Positions 33,391-45,649 of a stretch of DNA of 64,000 nucleotides are shown here, one piece after another; position 1 is the stretch's first letter; the number at the start of each line of letters is the position of its first letter. The position numbers and the translations under genes are program-made. Source of the DNA: Symbiodinium natans (lineage: Eukaryota > Sar > Dinophyceae > Suessiales > Symbiodiniaceae); contig CAJNDS010002201.1 in the NCBI GenBank assembly GCA_905221605.1, forward strand, positions 347,522 through 411,521. Direction: 5' to 3'. The notes under the pieces were generated by a model. The model had not been told where the DNA came from and searched no databases. It saw nothing but the letters and a program-made list of their open reading frames with translations.

Positions 33391-34694
33391 TCAAGGGCCT
33401 TGGCCCCGCACCAGTGCCCCAACCTTGCCACCCGCACTTGAGAGTCCGTGGCCTCGGGAAAGCAGTGAAACAAACCCGGAACCCGATGCCATGAACTGTA
33501 AAGCCTGCTTACTGTTTTCCTCAGCCCTATCTCGCGGTGACCAAGTTGTTCGGTGTTGCGCAAGGTGCTGCATGTGCTGGCGCAGCGCCAGGGCGAGAAA
33601 AGTTGTCTTCCAAGGTCTCTTCTGTGCTGTTTCTTTGTCCTCATCTGGGGGCCCGAGGTTAGTCGCAGGAAAGATCTGCATGAAAATGACTGGTCCACAA
33701 ACGCGACCTTGTAGTGTCACAAGGAAGGCAGCTCTTGCCAGCTCAGACTTCCCATACATGGGCAAGCGTGGAGGGCAAGAACAACCATTCATGAATTCGA
33801 GAGAGCACGTAGCCGTTCGAAAAGACTGACCACAACGGGCATTCTTTGGATTCTTTGGGCCTGACATTTCAAGCCTGTGCACACACGTGGCTTGATGTCA
33901 CAGGTTGAGGTCTGATGACTAGGGTGAGTACTTCCGAAGCCAGGGACTCAGTGCCGCGCACGTGCTCCGGATCGCGGTCGGGAAGCAAACAACTGGGAGT
34001 ACCTTACATCTCTGACAGCCCCGAAAACCCCACATCTGCATTCTTTAACTCTTAAACACGACCTGAGTTTCGGGCGTATGTGCCGACGTTGGGACCCCAA
34101 TTGAGAAGGAAGGTGAGCAAGCAGAAAAGCACCTCTCACGAGGCAAGTGCCTGGAACGCCAGATCATCTCCGAGAGTGTTGTTTCAGGATGGAATGGTTC
34201 GACCATGCGCTGAGGAAGAGGCAAAGTGGACCCAATGCCTCAGTAGGTGAGCTTAGATGCTGACTCAAAGCTTCTTGCAATGTGCACAGGAAGGATCTGA
34301 AGTGCGCGGCGCGTGGGGCGCCAGCACCCAGGCCAGAGCAAGAGCAGCGAAAGAGACTGCAAGGGCCTCAGACATCGAAAAGACCCGGCCTGATTTCGAG
34401 TTCTGCGGGTTAGCTGTGTCACTTGGCCGAGCTGCTAGGAAACCGTAGGCATTCAGACGCTTGCAGCCCATCCTTGCCGATTCCCCATGCGTGGAAAATC
34501 GGGAAACTCCGGCACAACAGGCACAACACGCGCCTGTCGACCACCAGCATCGCAGCGTAGCAGCCTGGGATGCCTTGCAGGGCACGAGACTCCGCTGCAA
34601 AATTGCTACGCCATGGTGTGCCCACATTGGCACAAAATCTCAGAGGGAGGCCCATGGCCGTGATGATGGCGGTCTGCTGCGAGGTCTGCAGCAA
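33391..34694 (-). CDS. Weak candidate exons, unknown gene(s)
   Basis: Three minus-strand stretches are moderately protein-like: about 33830-33650 (YGKSELARAAFLVTLQGRVC, then GPVIFMQIFPATN), about 34690-34500 (AIITAMGLPLRFCANVGTPW) and about 34360-34270 (a hydrophobic MSEALAVSFAALALAWVLAP). No splice chain or family anchors them, and no start or stop was fixed. Confidence 0.25.
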
Positions 34695-34699
34695 CGTTT

Positions 34700-36428
34700 G
34701 TTCACCTCAGAGCATCGCCATGTGTACGTTCTCCTTGTTGGAGCTCCTCTCACAGCTTCCGCCGCTACTTCGGCCAAGCCGCAGCGCCCATCTACCATGG
34801 ACCCCGTGAGGCACATGTGCTGAAGGATCGTTGGCCTCAGGCTTTCCCACTGTCGCAGCCAAGGACCATCACCCTAAGCTCCTGAGCTGGAGCCCTGGCG
34901 CGAAGATAGAAGTGCCATAGAAGGCAGCGTCGTAGAGACCTGATGTTCAAAAGCTGAAATGATGTTGAGCCCCGACGCACGATGTTCTGCAAAATAGCGG
35001 CGGCGAGTACAACCAGAGCAGTGGCAACATATAATCATTGTATGGCAGGTATGAGCGACAATCCCAGGAATAGAGAGTCGATAGGATCTAGAAAGAAAAG
35101 AACAAATACTGGGTACAACCACCCCCTCCCCCCGCCCTACAAGACCACCCTATCTTTCTAAAAATGTGGCGTTCACATCTCCTAATGGAGGGTGCCAATT
35201 GCAGTGCACACGCAACTGCACAAACCCCCAAACAGCACGCGCTTCCCTCAGAAAACCGCAGATCCAGCAAAACAATAAATGAACACAAGAATATTCTCCG
35301 GACCCAGAGGGACTTTGTTCTGGTCGCTTTTCATTTGTTGTGTGTGTGTGGTTGCTCTTTGGGTCTTTGTTTTACTGGAATAAGGCGCCAAAATCACTTG
35401 TTGGAACAAAGAACACTTGTTCTAGTCGAAAGCGCATGCCTCTAGGACCAAGGCAAACAGCGCGCAATTTGTCTCCGAAGACCCCAAAACCAGCAAAAGG
35501 AAAACATAAACAATATTGTCCCCCCGACCCAGAGGACAAAGGCCCAGAAAGTTTGGCTGTTTGTGGTTTCGTTGTCTTGGCTGTTTGTTGCTTTGTTTTG
35601 GGCTTTGGCTTTTTTCGTTGTTTTGCATCTTGGTGGCTTTGCGGAGATCAGCCCACACACACAGGTTCGAAGGAGTCGTAAGTATCGGGTTTTTCGGGGC
35701 ATCATTGTGCCACTCTCTGGCAAGGCCTACTTCGTATGCTTCCAAGTGGCACCAGGAACCTGCGGTGCCTGCCACGGTGATCTCTTCCCACGCTCACTTA
35801 CTTGGATTCAGTTGCGAAAGCTACGCCGATGCCCGGCCCCTGCCCCGGCGGCCTAGAAGTGTCGACGCGATTCCTGCATGGCGAAGCTGCCGCGCACCAT
35901 GCGCTTGGGCGTCTCGTGCCGCTGCGAACTCCTCGGAGTCCTGCGGCAGTCTCTAGGGTGCAGGGGCGGGGGGAACTTGTAGGTTCTTGTTGCCTCTCGT
36001 TGAGTTGAGTAACGACGTACGTTTAAGCGGGCTTCGGGTTGGGCGCTCGCACCATGCAACATCTCCATATACGGAAAAGCTCAGCATGTCGCATCTCGTG
36101 CCTCCATGCTGTGTTTGCGCTCTTGCACGCAGGCAAAAAACTTCGAAAACGCCAAGCCAGCTCCGCAGCAAGACACGTGTCAGGAACATCATGCCAAAAT
36201 GGCTTGACCATTTTGGCTCTAATGTCCGCTGCCTGGGCCTCAGCTCAAAGTTTCCCAACTTGTCTACCCACCATCAAGAGATCGAGGACGGGCAAGCTTC
36301 TGTTCACAAAGTGTAAAAAACAGAGTGAGGAGAAAAGAACAGGGGGTCATTTCCAGAACCTGTGCCCGCTCCCGTTCTCGCATTGGAAGGCTCTATTGCT
36401 GACGAGCACACCAGAAGAGCGCAAAGCG
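34700..36428. other. No gene seen; T/G-rich low-complexity stretch
   Basis: Around 35320-35660 the plus strand is T/G-rich with strongly biased Phe/Leu/Cys open frames. No motif on either strand. Confidence 0.45.
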
Positions 36429-36951
36429 TTAGGCAATTGAGTACCCTTTCCCTTGTTTTGGTTCAAGGTTCTCGTATAAAGTAACGAAAAAAAGGTGCAC
36501 GTTAATAATACATGGTCTGACATCACCATGCTTGGCAAATCGTGGCACTGAAGTTGCGTGCCTGCCTCCTGCCCGAAGGAAGCTACCAACACCACGAGAG
36601 CAGGAACCTTGCAAACTCCATTTGCATGCATGCTTCTACTTCTCGACCTCCGCATGCCATGCAAGCATAAAGCAAAAAAAAGGCGCGCAGCTCAATTTTT
36701 CCGGACGCCTGCACGGCTTGTCCGCGGCAGCTGATTGACATGTTGATGTCATGCTTATGATATTTATGTTTGATCCCAGGGCCTTCGCACTTTGCCCAAG
36801 TGAGATTCGAGTGGGAGCTACGTGAAGCTGTCACTTCCCAGCTGCCGCGCCCCGTCTCAGACATGGCACGAAGAGCGCAATGAATATCGTCTGCATTTTG
36901 GATGCCCAGAGCTTCCATGAATTTTGGACCTGCGACATGACGCATAAGCAA
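36429..36951 (-). CDS. Candidate exons of an unknown gene
   Basis: On the minus strand, about 36930-36810 encodes GPKFMEALGIQNADDIHCAL, then RAMSETGRGSWEV. About 36545-36429 encodes RFAKHGDVRPCIINVHLFFV, then TLYENLEPKQGKGYSIA and a stop. Both have good protein character and could be consecutive exons. The family is not recognised and the intervening exon structure is not resolved. Confidence 0.4.
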
Positions 36952-38309
36952 GGCTCAAGAGCAGGCAACTGGCGGACGCAAATGACGCCAGTGCTTCGAA
37001 GGGACTGCCGCCCACCACAAGTATACGGCTCTGGCCATGAGCGCGCAACCTTGGCAGTGTCTGGCGAAAAGAACCGTTTCGTTGTTCAAGCAGACTCCCC
37101 TTCAGCTACTTGGACCCGAGCAGACCAACCCCAAGATTCCCAGCCTGAGCTGGCGAAAGCATATGCGAAAGCACATGTGAAAGCGCGCTGCGAACCTGTG
37201 CGAAGTGCATTCTAGATGCACAAATCATGCAGCCCGCCCCGCTTCAGTGCAGTCTTGGGACATTGGCCCATGCCTTCCAGGCGCCTCTAATGATGTACCT
37301 GGGCGAATACACTCATATCCACACTTTATTCATGTCTGCATGGCAGAGAGTAGCACACGGATTGCGAAACGTCCCACCACAACCCTATGAGTACGCGAGT
37401 CGACGGGACAAACTTGGAACTGTGCCGACAGGGCAAAGCAGGTAGAAAGCGGCATCAGAAGCAGGCTCGCCTGCATCATGTGCTGTCGCCACGGATTTTG
37501 TCGTGCGGCTTGGATGCCTGCAGAGAAGGTTGTCCTGCCGAACCCTGAGTCTTCACAGTCTTCACACACTGATGTGAGGCACTGGCCGGCTGTGCTTACC
37601 GCGCGTGCCAGCCGAATGGCCGTGCCTGACCGGGCTTGCCTGACGCAACTGAGAGAGCCATCGAGTCACTGGATCCACGGCACCAGGCGAGTATCGAGCT
37701 TCTGCGGCTACCCTGCCCAGGTGCCCGATGCTTGCGGTGCTGTCGCCGCAGCCGGAGATGAGACCTGCACGAAGATGGGTGCGTCCGGCATGTCCGCCCC
37801 AAAAATGATCCCCACATGCGGCCAAGCTTATGTCTGTCAGACTCAGGACCTGGTCCTTTGGAGTAGTGATCTCTTTGGATTCACCTCTGATGGCACTCGC
37901 GATGTCACGGCAACGGGTGACTTCTACTATCCATGCAGATGGGCTGCGAGTCCGGTTTCTGTTGATGCCGGTGCATGCCTATCCTCCGAGAGGTAGTGCC
38001 CTTACTGCATCAGGGGCTGCGCACACCGCGTGCTGGTGCACCAGGGCGAATGATCAGCTGTATCTGGCTCCAGCCAAGTCTCCAACAGTCTCGCCCAGCG
38101 CCGGACGAGTGCCAGAGCACCCTGTCAGCAACACTGGTGCCAGGATGAATGCGGCACCTGTGATGCACGCGGTGCAGTACAGCCATTCGGCGCGCACATG
38201 GATGACTATGCCTGTACCAAGCGCAAGCCGAGGAGCTGCCTCGCATTGCCTTGTGGCCTTCCGGCTCTGACTCCTCTCAGCTCGGGGAAGAACGGAAACG
38301 ATCCCTGCC

Positions 38310-39528
38310 AGTCGGGACCTAGCCCAACCTGCAGAAAAAGATGGAGACCTGAAGCCGAAACATCTGCGGGGTGCGCCAGCGAGATGAAACTTCAAAACGC
38401 CCCCCACACGGGTGGAGCTGCCATTTCAGACGCACAAGGTGCGGGCTGCCCCGAGAGCAAACAGCAGTCGAAACTGGAGTTGCGGCACCTGAGCATGTCA
38501 CTAAAGCACCCACCGGCCTGTCTCGTAGGTGAGAAATGTTTCGGTAGAATGACCAGCATGACAAAAAAGGACGAATGCAACTGATGTGACCGCAGCACGG
38601 GCCACGACCCACTCTGCCGGAGTGGAAGGCTGAAGCAGCCCCAACAAAAGCATCGCCACCAACTCAGCTCGGGCAATGTGCTTACCTCACATGCCAGCAA
38701 TCGAGTCAAGACTAATTCAGGCCCGAGCGTATGGCGCAAGCTGGCCAAAGGTTTGGAAGAAAAAGGCCTTCCAGCATCAACAACATGTAAACGAGAAATA
38801 GGGCGCAGCGCCGACTATCGAACATACGTTGCTGGCCATTAGCTCATCCTGCCCCTGGCCTGCCCCACATGCTTCCCTCGTGCTGCCGATTCCTGGCCAC
38901 GTCTTGCAAAAGCCGGGATAGTGCGTGTTCATGCGTGAGGCCAAATTCGACCTCACAGCCCTCGGCAGACGAAACAGCAGATAGGGGATAGATTCCGCCT
39001 GCATTCAAATGCAACTTGCAGAGGTGCGCTGTCGTCGACAAAGTCTCATCCCCATCCAAACGGTAAAGCCAAAACACAAGACTGGAAGGGGTGCTTCTTG
39101 CTGCGCCTACACCGAGTCCAAGGACCAAGCGTCCTACACATACCACAGCATACCTGCAACGAAAGGATCCAAACAAAAACTCAGCAACATGCCCACAGTC
39201 ACGATCCCAGAGGATGACAGGGAAGGCGCACGTGGCATTGCTACCACCTAAGGCGCATGCTGGGATCAAGGATCCCAGCACGGTCAGAGTCAGGGTCACC
39301 TGGCAAAAGCACGTTTCATAAGATTAGGGCCGGTTAGGGCAATACAAGACGAGCAGCGCCTGCATGGCGCTGGCTCGGCCCAGCAGATCACCGAGACCTC
39401 GGACTGTCCAGCAGAAAGTTGCGCACAAAGTTTTGCATGCTTTCGATAGTGGAAGGCCTAGGTTACGGACGTCCCATCACCAGCATGCCAAGCATTGCCC
39501 CCAGGAAAACCGTTGCCAAAGTGAAATC
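38310..39528 (-). CDS. Major facilitator superfamily transporter, phosphate-symporter-like (partial model)
   Basis: Exons assigned in order: 39528-39474 (LATVFLGAMLGMLVMG), 39397-39351 (LGDLLGRASAMQALL), 39299 to about 39262 (LTLTVLGSL), 39153-39107 (YAVVCVGRLVLGLGVG), 38998-38960 (GGIYPLSAVSSAEG), 38767-38729 (AFFFQTFGQLAPY), 38662-38609 (LVAMLLLGLLQPSTPAEW), microexon 38363-38349 (MFRLQ), 38328 onward (VGLG). The GxLGDxxGR loop between helices 2 and 3 and the RxxLGxGxGGxYPLSA signature after helix 4 point to an MFS carrier of the inorganic-phosphate-symporter type; the substrate is an inference. Donors read GA, GT, GC, GC, GT, GT. The first helix and start (somewhere in 39530-40900) and the C-terminal helices (perhaps 38225-37760, where hydrophobic frames occur) are not resolved. 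Confidence 0.8.
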
Positions 39529-39529
39529 C

Positions 39530-40900
39530 TTGGGTGAATGTGCATGTGCACAGCCATGGCCAGATGCCTTCTCACATCCTGGCCTCCGCCCACCTCGGCT
39601 CCTGGCAGAGGTACGGGATCTAGCTTAACACCTTTGGTGGGGAGGTTGATTGGCTCCTTAAACCCTGAGACAGATTGCCTCGTCCTTCTTCGCATGCCCT
39701 TATCTTATGTTTTTCCCCTCCCGCCCTGCCGAAGCTGCGAGGCCTATCTTAAAAAATGTCTGGCAGTGATGATGCCAGCCGTCCTCGCGGAGTGCATAGC
39801 CAAGGTATCCTGCCGACGTGGTGCATTGCAGTGTGTCCCTTCTACGGAGTTCGACTGGCAAGACACGTCTATTTAAGCCCTGCATGGGCTTTTTTGCACT
39901 GGCTTGCCCTGAGATGCTGCATGATCCACCAGGCCGATGAACCAAACACGGCACACAGAAACCGCTGTCGCAACACAAATCAGCCAGCCATGTCGACCCG
40001 TATGAAAAGGCCTGCCTGGGTCGCTGAGAACTTGAACAGCGATGGATGCAGAAGTGAAGTTGTACTGCACCTGAAGACTCACGAGCCACAGCAAAGGATT
40101 CCACGAAACGTCTCATCCAGCCAGAAACAGCCCGTCTTGGCTGCGGACACTAAAATTGCCAACCTGGCCGAACTGCTGAGTGCCGCGTGCCGCATCCTAT
40201 TGCCCTGATGTGCCCCCACCATGTCAGAGCAAGTCTTGCCATCCTGAGGGCAAAGCTGCAGGCACGAAGTTGCTTGCTGACTGTCGTTCCTTCAGGCAGC
40301 TTCAAAGCTTCCCCCGACAGAGTGCTGACCAAGACTGGGGAACGAAGAGAAACGCGCCTGCGAGCCCCGCGAGCGTGGAGGCATGGCAAATGTATGGTGT
40401 CAAACTGTAGTGTCAGCCGTATGCTGGGTGCAAGGTCTGCGATGCAAAAGCTCGAGGTGCCGATGATGGACATCGCCGATGCCCAAGCAACTGACCAACT
40501 TCATGATGACCCTAAGTGCGTCCACGTCTACCCTCAACCCATTTAATCTCTTGATCACGACGATGCTACCATTTCCACTCATCATGGAGCATTAACCCTC
40601 CCTCCCCTTCACTTCAGTGATGGTTCTTTTTTCGAGAAAAGTTGCTCGAGGTCGAGGGCAGAGCACCTACCTGGCAGGACTCCTGGCAGGACCTGGCACG
40701 TATGGCCGAGGCCCTCCGGTTGCTGCTTTGGACCTCTCTCCGGATGCTGTGTGCATCCACAAAAACCCACCTTGGGTCTGTTGCCCAGGTTGGCTACTGA
40801 ACTCCGACTGCACAGCACTGCGCAGGAACACATCCCTCAGAGGCTGACGCTGACCTCCAACAGCCTGTCATCACTTTGAACATCCGCTCCCTCTCTTTTC
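39530..40900. other. Gap between lipoxygenase and MFS gene; first MFS exon(s) expected
   Basis: Several minus-strand frames are hydrophobic (about 40050-39890, WLICVATAVSVCRVWFIG), but none matches an MFS first helix convincingly. Confidence 0.4.
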
Positions 40901-40902
40901 GC

Positions 40903-43630
40903 TCATCCGAAATCGGCACCCAGACCCAGCAACCTTGAGCCACAACATCCCCGGCCCCTCTCATGCCTCGGATTGTTCACGTACATGGGGAAATTCTCCG
41001 GGAAGTTCCTAGAGGATGAGGCAGCATTGAAGGCGTCACACTCATCAGCCATGGCCCTCAGATCCTCCTGAAACCTGAGCAAGAAAGCAATAAGCTTTGT
41101 AAAGGAGAATTGAACGTCAGAGACACCTGCATTGCTTCAAGGTTCCAGGCAAGCGACTTCTGAAAGACATTAGTTGGACTCTTCCCGGAAGCCACCGGCG
41201 TCGGAAACAAATGTGTCCAGTTATCATCCATTAGCCTGGTCTTCAGTCTTCGGACGCAGGCAGGCAAGTGCTGCTGTCTCACTCTGAATTCTTTGGGGCC
41301 CGTCAAAAAGCATTCCGCGTACTCCCCAATGCACGAGCACGCCCTTCTCCCGTCTTCTTCTCTTAGTTCGATTCATGTTCGGGATTGTCTCCTTCCCGGG
41401 TCTCTAGACTCTACACGCCATCGTCTTGCCGAGGAACTTGGGCATGGGCAAGCTGGTGAAGGACATCAGCAAGGCCGTGGCCGTTGCTGCCCTGTCATGC
41501 TGCTTCTTCGGACCCCGAATGCCCCCGGAACTTTGAACATCCAACGGCCCGAGAGCTGAAATGAAGCGCCGCCAAGCGACTGCTTGGTTCCCACAGTCGC
41601 TCCAGGAACCCACCGGAAGGCGCACCACGATGCGTCCTGTGCATAAACCTCCACTGCACCTGCCTGCTCGTGGCCTGCAGTCACCTCGGAAGTGCTCAGG
41701 CAGGTGTTGGCCATGCAGATTGGTCATATGCCACGGCTTGCTCAAAGAAGTCGTTGGGGCCCTACACTACATGCGGCCAATACTGCGACTGGAACCTTCA
41801 TAGCGCATCGGCCTGCTGGATTTCCCCTGCAATGCGATCTGTCACTTCCAAACTTGTGCCAAGCTGCCCAGAACATTATCTGCGCCAGGAACTTCGCATA
41901 GAACATGTACGTTTCATCGACACCAGTGACATAGTAAGACAAGGTGAAATCTCCGCTCGCGCCAATCATGTTCGGCGGAGCTGATTCTAGCTGGAAGAAA
42001 TACTGCTTCACCAACGCATGCATTTCTGGATCGTTTGCAAAATCCTCTTTCTTGGGGTAGTAGCACTCCAAGTATCCAAGGACGAAGCGTAAGAAGACCT
42101 CATAGAGCTGGGATACTTGCCTCCAGTAAGCACTGTCGACGCCTTGTGTTTTGAGGTACTCCACATACTCAGTGCGAAACATCATGGGGCCACCCGGGCC
42201 AACCGGAACTTCTGTTCCGGTTAGTACGAGTGACGGGGCTGCCGCCATGGCAAGCCCAAAGCCTTGATCTGTGAGGGCGAAGCACCGCGGAGCCATCCCA
42301 TTCTTGGTAATTAGGTTGTGGAAAGCATTGTCATTAACGGTGATCGTCCGGTAAGTGAAAGGTGTCATGAAGCGCCGGACTGGGTGGTCTGAAGACATCT
42401 TCTCGCGCATGGCCGTGACGAAAAGGTTGGCCTTCTGCAAGTGGATGTCGTAGAGGTGATCTACAAGCGTGACCAAAGTGAAGAGCGAGGAACGGAACCG
42501 AAACTTCGCACGATCCCAGTCAGCATCCCCGGGTCTGGTCGTGACTGTCTCCTGAGTTCCATCATCTCGCAAGGGACCGCGTCCTTTGTCCACGATCATC
42601 ACAGGCTTCCAGTGTTCGTCAAAGTACGCGTCGCCTCCATATCTCTCAAAGCCCTCCCGAACAGGGAGGCCAGATAACGCGTTGGTTTTGACAACCTTAC
42701 TGACATGCTCGTAGAATCTCGTAGACCACACTGACACAAGCACTGCAGAACTCTGCAAGTCAACGCGACTCTTGACTACAAGTTTCCAGTGGGCTGAACA
42801 GCAACCCAGTCACGAAATACTTCTTCCCATCTCCTGAGCACATTAACCCGGCACAACAAGCCAACTGTCATTGAAGCACGTTAATGACGTTAATGGTTTC
42901 CTTCTGGTTCTGGCCATCTTTTGTCATACCCAAAACCCGAACCTCCAAAACATTCTAGCGAAGCTTGAGTCATTGAGACAAAGAGGGGAATTCCTATGGC
43001 CCAAAAGCCCTCATACTCTGAAGCAGAGCGGGGGCACGCATCTCTGGGCGCCAGCGGTGGGCCCCGAGGCCGTGGAGGCAGAAGCGGGCCAGCGCCGTGT
43101 CGCTCAGCTTGTCTGGCCACTCCTGCTGGCATCTTTGCTAACCAAGGGGAAGCACCAGAGTCTTCGGGTGATCCCCTTAGCATCTCAGGCCGCCAGCGCG
43201 CTGCGGTGATACGCAGAAGCAGCACGCCGGCTCTTAGAACAATTGTTAGCAACTGGCACAGGTACTGCAACGACCGAAACGCAGGATCGGTCGGCGGACT
43301 AAGGATGACACCATTGAAAATCAACTTCAGCATTAAGCCCATTAAGCTAAGGGAACTGTGATTGACGGTGAACCTGCCTGGTAGATTGTAGGATAGATGG
43401 AGGAGAGCTGGTTCATGACATATTCCACAGGGTTCTCATCTGGACCGAAGGTCTCGAGGTGCTCGGACTGTGGAAGGACGGACATGGCCCGCTCGATCAT
43501 GCTCTCGCTCGACAGGCTGAACTCGTCCGCAGAGCCCAATGGCACACGCAAGAAAAGCGCGTAGTCCAGGAAAGACTTCGGGAGCTCTTCTCGTGGACGC
43601 AAGCCAGACACGGGCATAAACCTGGCAGAA
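40903..43630 (-). CDS. Divergent lipoxygenase, multi-exon
   Basis: Predicted iron dioxygenase acting on polyunsaturated fatty acids. Assigned exons: about 43630-43374 (PKSFLDYALFLRVPL region), 42742 to about 41854 (the bulk of the helical domain), a segment ending at 41417 (TALLMSFTSLPMPKFLGK), 41235-41127 (MDDNWTHLFPTPVA) and 41067-40903 (EDLRAMADECDAFNA; TGA at 40905-40903). Family evidence: VDHLYDIHLQKAN supplies the His-X4-His iron pair (about 42458-42441), followed by HPVRRFMTPFTYRT. Then comes YLECYYPKKEDF, and IMFWAAWH gives the third His position. The C-terminal part aligns best with compact bacterial-type lipoxygenases. Between 41854 and about 41490 the exon structure is unclear; a segment at 41761-41696 (GPNDFFEQAVAYDQSAW) is one candidate. 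The usual C-terminal Ile is not evident, so the last exon may be wrong. Confidence 0.85.
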
Positions 43631-43639
43631 TTTTGACCG

Positions 43640-44579
43640 ACCTTTGCATGTTGCATGCGCCGACGGCTTTATTGTCAATTTGGCTTGCAGAATCCAAGGC
43701 GCTCTGGCCCCGCATTTGGAGTCTTCGCGTTCATGCTCATCAACTGACAGGGGCAAGATTTCCAGGATTTCAGCCAAGAAATGATATCTGGCAGTGTGCC
43801 AGGTATCAGAGAAGCCCGGCGCATCAACGGAAAGCGAGTAACTAATACAAGGCCATTGGATGCCTAGCTTGTCACCGTACTTTTGGTAGCAGACCCCGAC
43901 CCCTTACTGTGCAAGGATCAGCTTCACAATGACGTGATTGTGTGCGCCCCAAAAGGAATGCACGAGTTCACTCAACTTCGTCAAGGGCAAACTGCCAGTC
44001 ATTATTATTGAATATGCTCGTCTGGCCAGGCCGTATGGGTGAAATAGATCGTCTTCTCATACAGGTCCGTCGGCCAATAACCTTCCAGGCAGACGATGCG
44101 CAGCCATCTAAACCGCCTCCTGATTTGTGCAAGCGCAAGGCACGACAATGCAGAAAGACCCGCCTGGGCAACATCGCCTGATGCATTGCAGGGAGAAAGG
44201 CTGATGCATGGCTGGGAGAAAGGCATTAGTGACTCCTGAAATTGGACCCCTGAATTCCTTGGATATCAAAACGCTTGGAAACTCCGTGCGGGCCAGACGC
44301 CCCCCCGTACTAGTAGGACTACAACACAGTTCCTGGCCCTGGTTCTGGCGGGCGGATGCCGGCACCACGCAACCACAAGCTGTTTGCCATTGGCTCTTGC
44401 CGAGTGCCAAGTCATCTTTCTTGCGAAGGCTTTGGGGGGAATTCTGCCAACTGGTGCGAGGTCTGGGTCCCAGCACGGCTTGGTGCTGGTTACAGGAACG
44501 CACTGGAATGTCGAAGTGGATGCACTGGAATGTCGAAGTGGATGGGGATCCCCTCCCAGAATGCAAGCTAGGCCACGCC
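43640..44579. other. Upstream of lipoxygenase; one possible 5' exon
   Basis: The minus-strand segment about 44110-44010 encodes RIVCLEGYWPTDLYEKTIYF and then THTAWPDEHIQ. It may be an upstream exon of the lipoxygenase gene or of another gene. The rest shows no motif. Confidence 0.35.
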
Positions 44580-44602
44580 CGGTGTGTGTGTGTGTGTGTG
44601 TG
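44580..44602. repeat. (GT)n microsatellite
   Basis: Nine to ten GT dinucleotides. A complementary-type (AC)n run occurs at 58068-58087. Confidence 0.9.
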
Positions 44603-44879
44603 GGACGGCTTTGACATGGTAGTGAGCAGGCAGGCAGGCAGCTGATTTCCGTGATTTTGCTTCTTCCGTTTCGGCAACAAGAATGACATCCCTTGGCGCG
44701 GGTTGGGGCTCTGGCAGGGTGGGGCACCAGAGAAAGGGGGGGTAGCTTCTTGCAACTTCGTTGTCCCCCAGGATCATGATACATCGTCGCCCCATCCAGG
44801 GGTTTCCATGCAATGTCTAGATCTAAGCTAAGCTGTACAATCACAGTGGATCGCCTCAAGTGATCTGGGACTCAATCCA

Positions 44880-45646
44880 TGGTCTGCCCATTCCACCCAA
44901 GCAATGCCCCAAAGAACACTGAGCCACATCCACATGTGCCCTCCGAAAGGAGCCCTGTTTGGCTGCCGAGATGCCAAAACCAGAAGTAGACCAGCGCGAA
45001 GCAGACCGGTAGACATACGATGAGCCCTGTCTGGCTGGGCTGTGCTTTCCCTAGGCTTATGATTCGGCCATGGTATCTATATGTATTTATGCATCGACAC
45101 CAACACAGCCCCCCCACTCTTTGCTTTCTTTGAGTGTTGGGCCTGCAGCCCAGGCGACAGTCAGTACCACTAGCGAGCCAATCTGGACGGCAAAGAACAA
45201 CACCTGCTTGACGTCGAGGCTGCTACAGCGAGTCAACTGTGGTTGCGGAACCTCCGTCTCATTGCGACTCAGCAGCCACAGCCAAGAAGGGAACAATCAG
45301 AATCCACGGGCAGCAGAAGAAGTAGTTTGGTGACGCGGATGGCCTTACCGAAGGCTGCAACCATCAACATCAGGACTGTGGTCAGCACAAGCGGTAGACA
45401 GAAACTACCACCGTATGTTTGCATAAGCCCCACACCTGTTTCGGGCAGAACCCCAAAAAACAAGCAAATGGCAAGCAATCGGGTGAACTTTATCACCCTT
45501 GGAGGCCACTGATTCAGTCCGTCTATGCACATGACATGTACATTGTGCCCTTCACTTCCGTGGGTTCCGTGTACCTCCATGTTTGCTGCCATCCCGTCAC
45601 ATCCACGGGACAGAATCTGAGATGTTCGCGATTTATTCCTACTCAC
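44880..45646 (-). CDS. Candidate polytopic membrane protein, unrecognised
   Basis: Three successive minus-strand frames carry strong hydrophobic helices. About 45560-45290: RVIKFTRLLAICLFFGVLP, then LPLVLTTVLMLMVAAFG. About 45215-45110: VKQVLFFAVQIGSLVVLTVA. About 45050-44900: TGLIVCLPVCFALVYFWFW. The order and spacing suggest one gene of at least three exons. Donor and acceptor choices were not fixed. No transporter or channel signature recognised. Confidence 0.5.
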
Positions 45647-45649
45647 ACA

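Noticed and set aside
37478-38270. Plus-strand frames of 172 and 146 codons
   Set aside because: They overlap hydrophobic minus-strand frames that fit the downstream end of the MFS gene; no domain on the plus strand.
40930-40950. GGCTCAAGG on the minus strand as a spliced-leader relic
   Set aside because: Only about eight bases match and it falls inside or next to the proposed last lipoxygenase exon.
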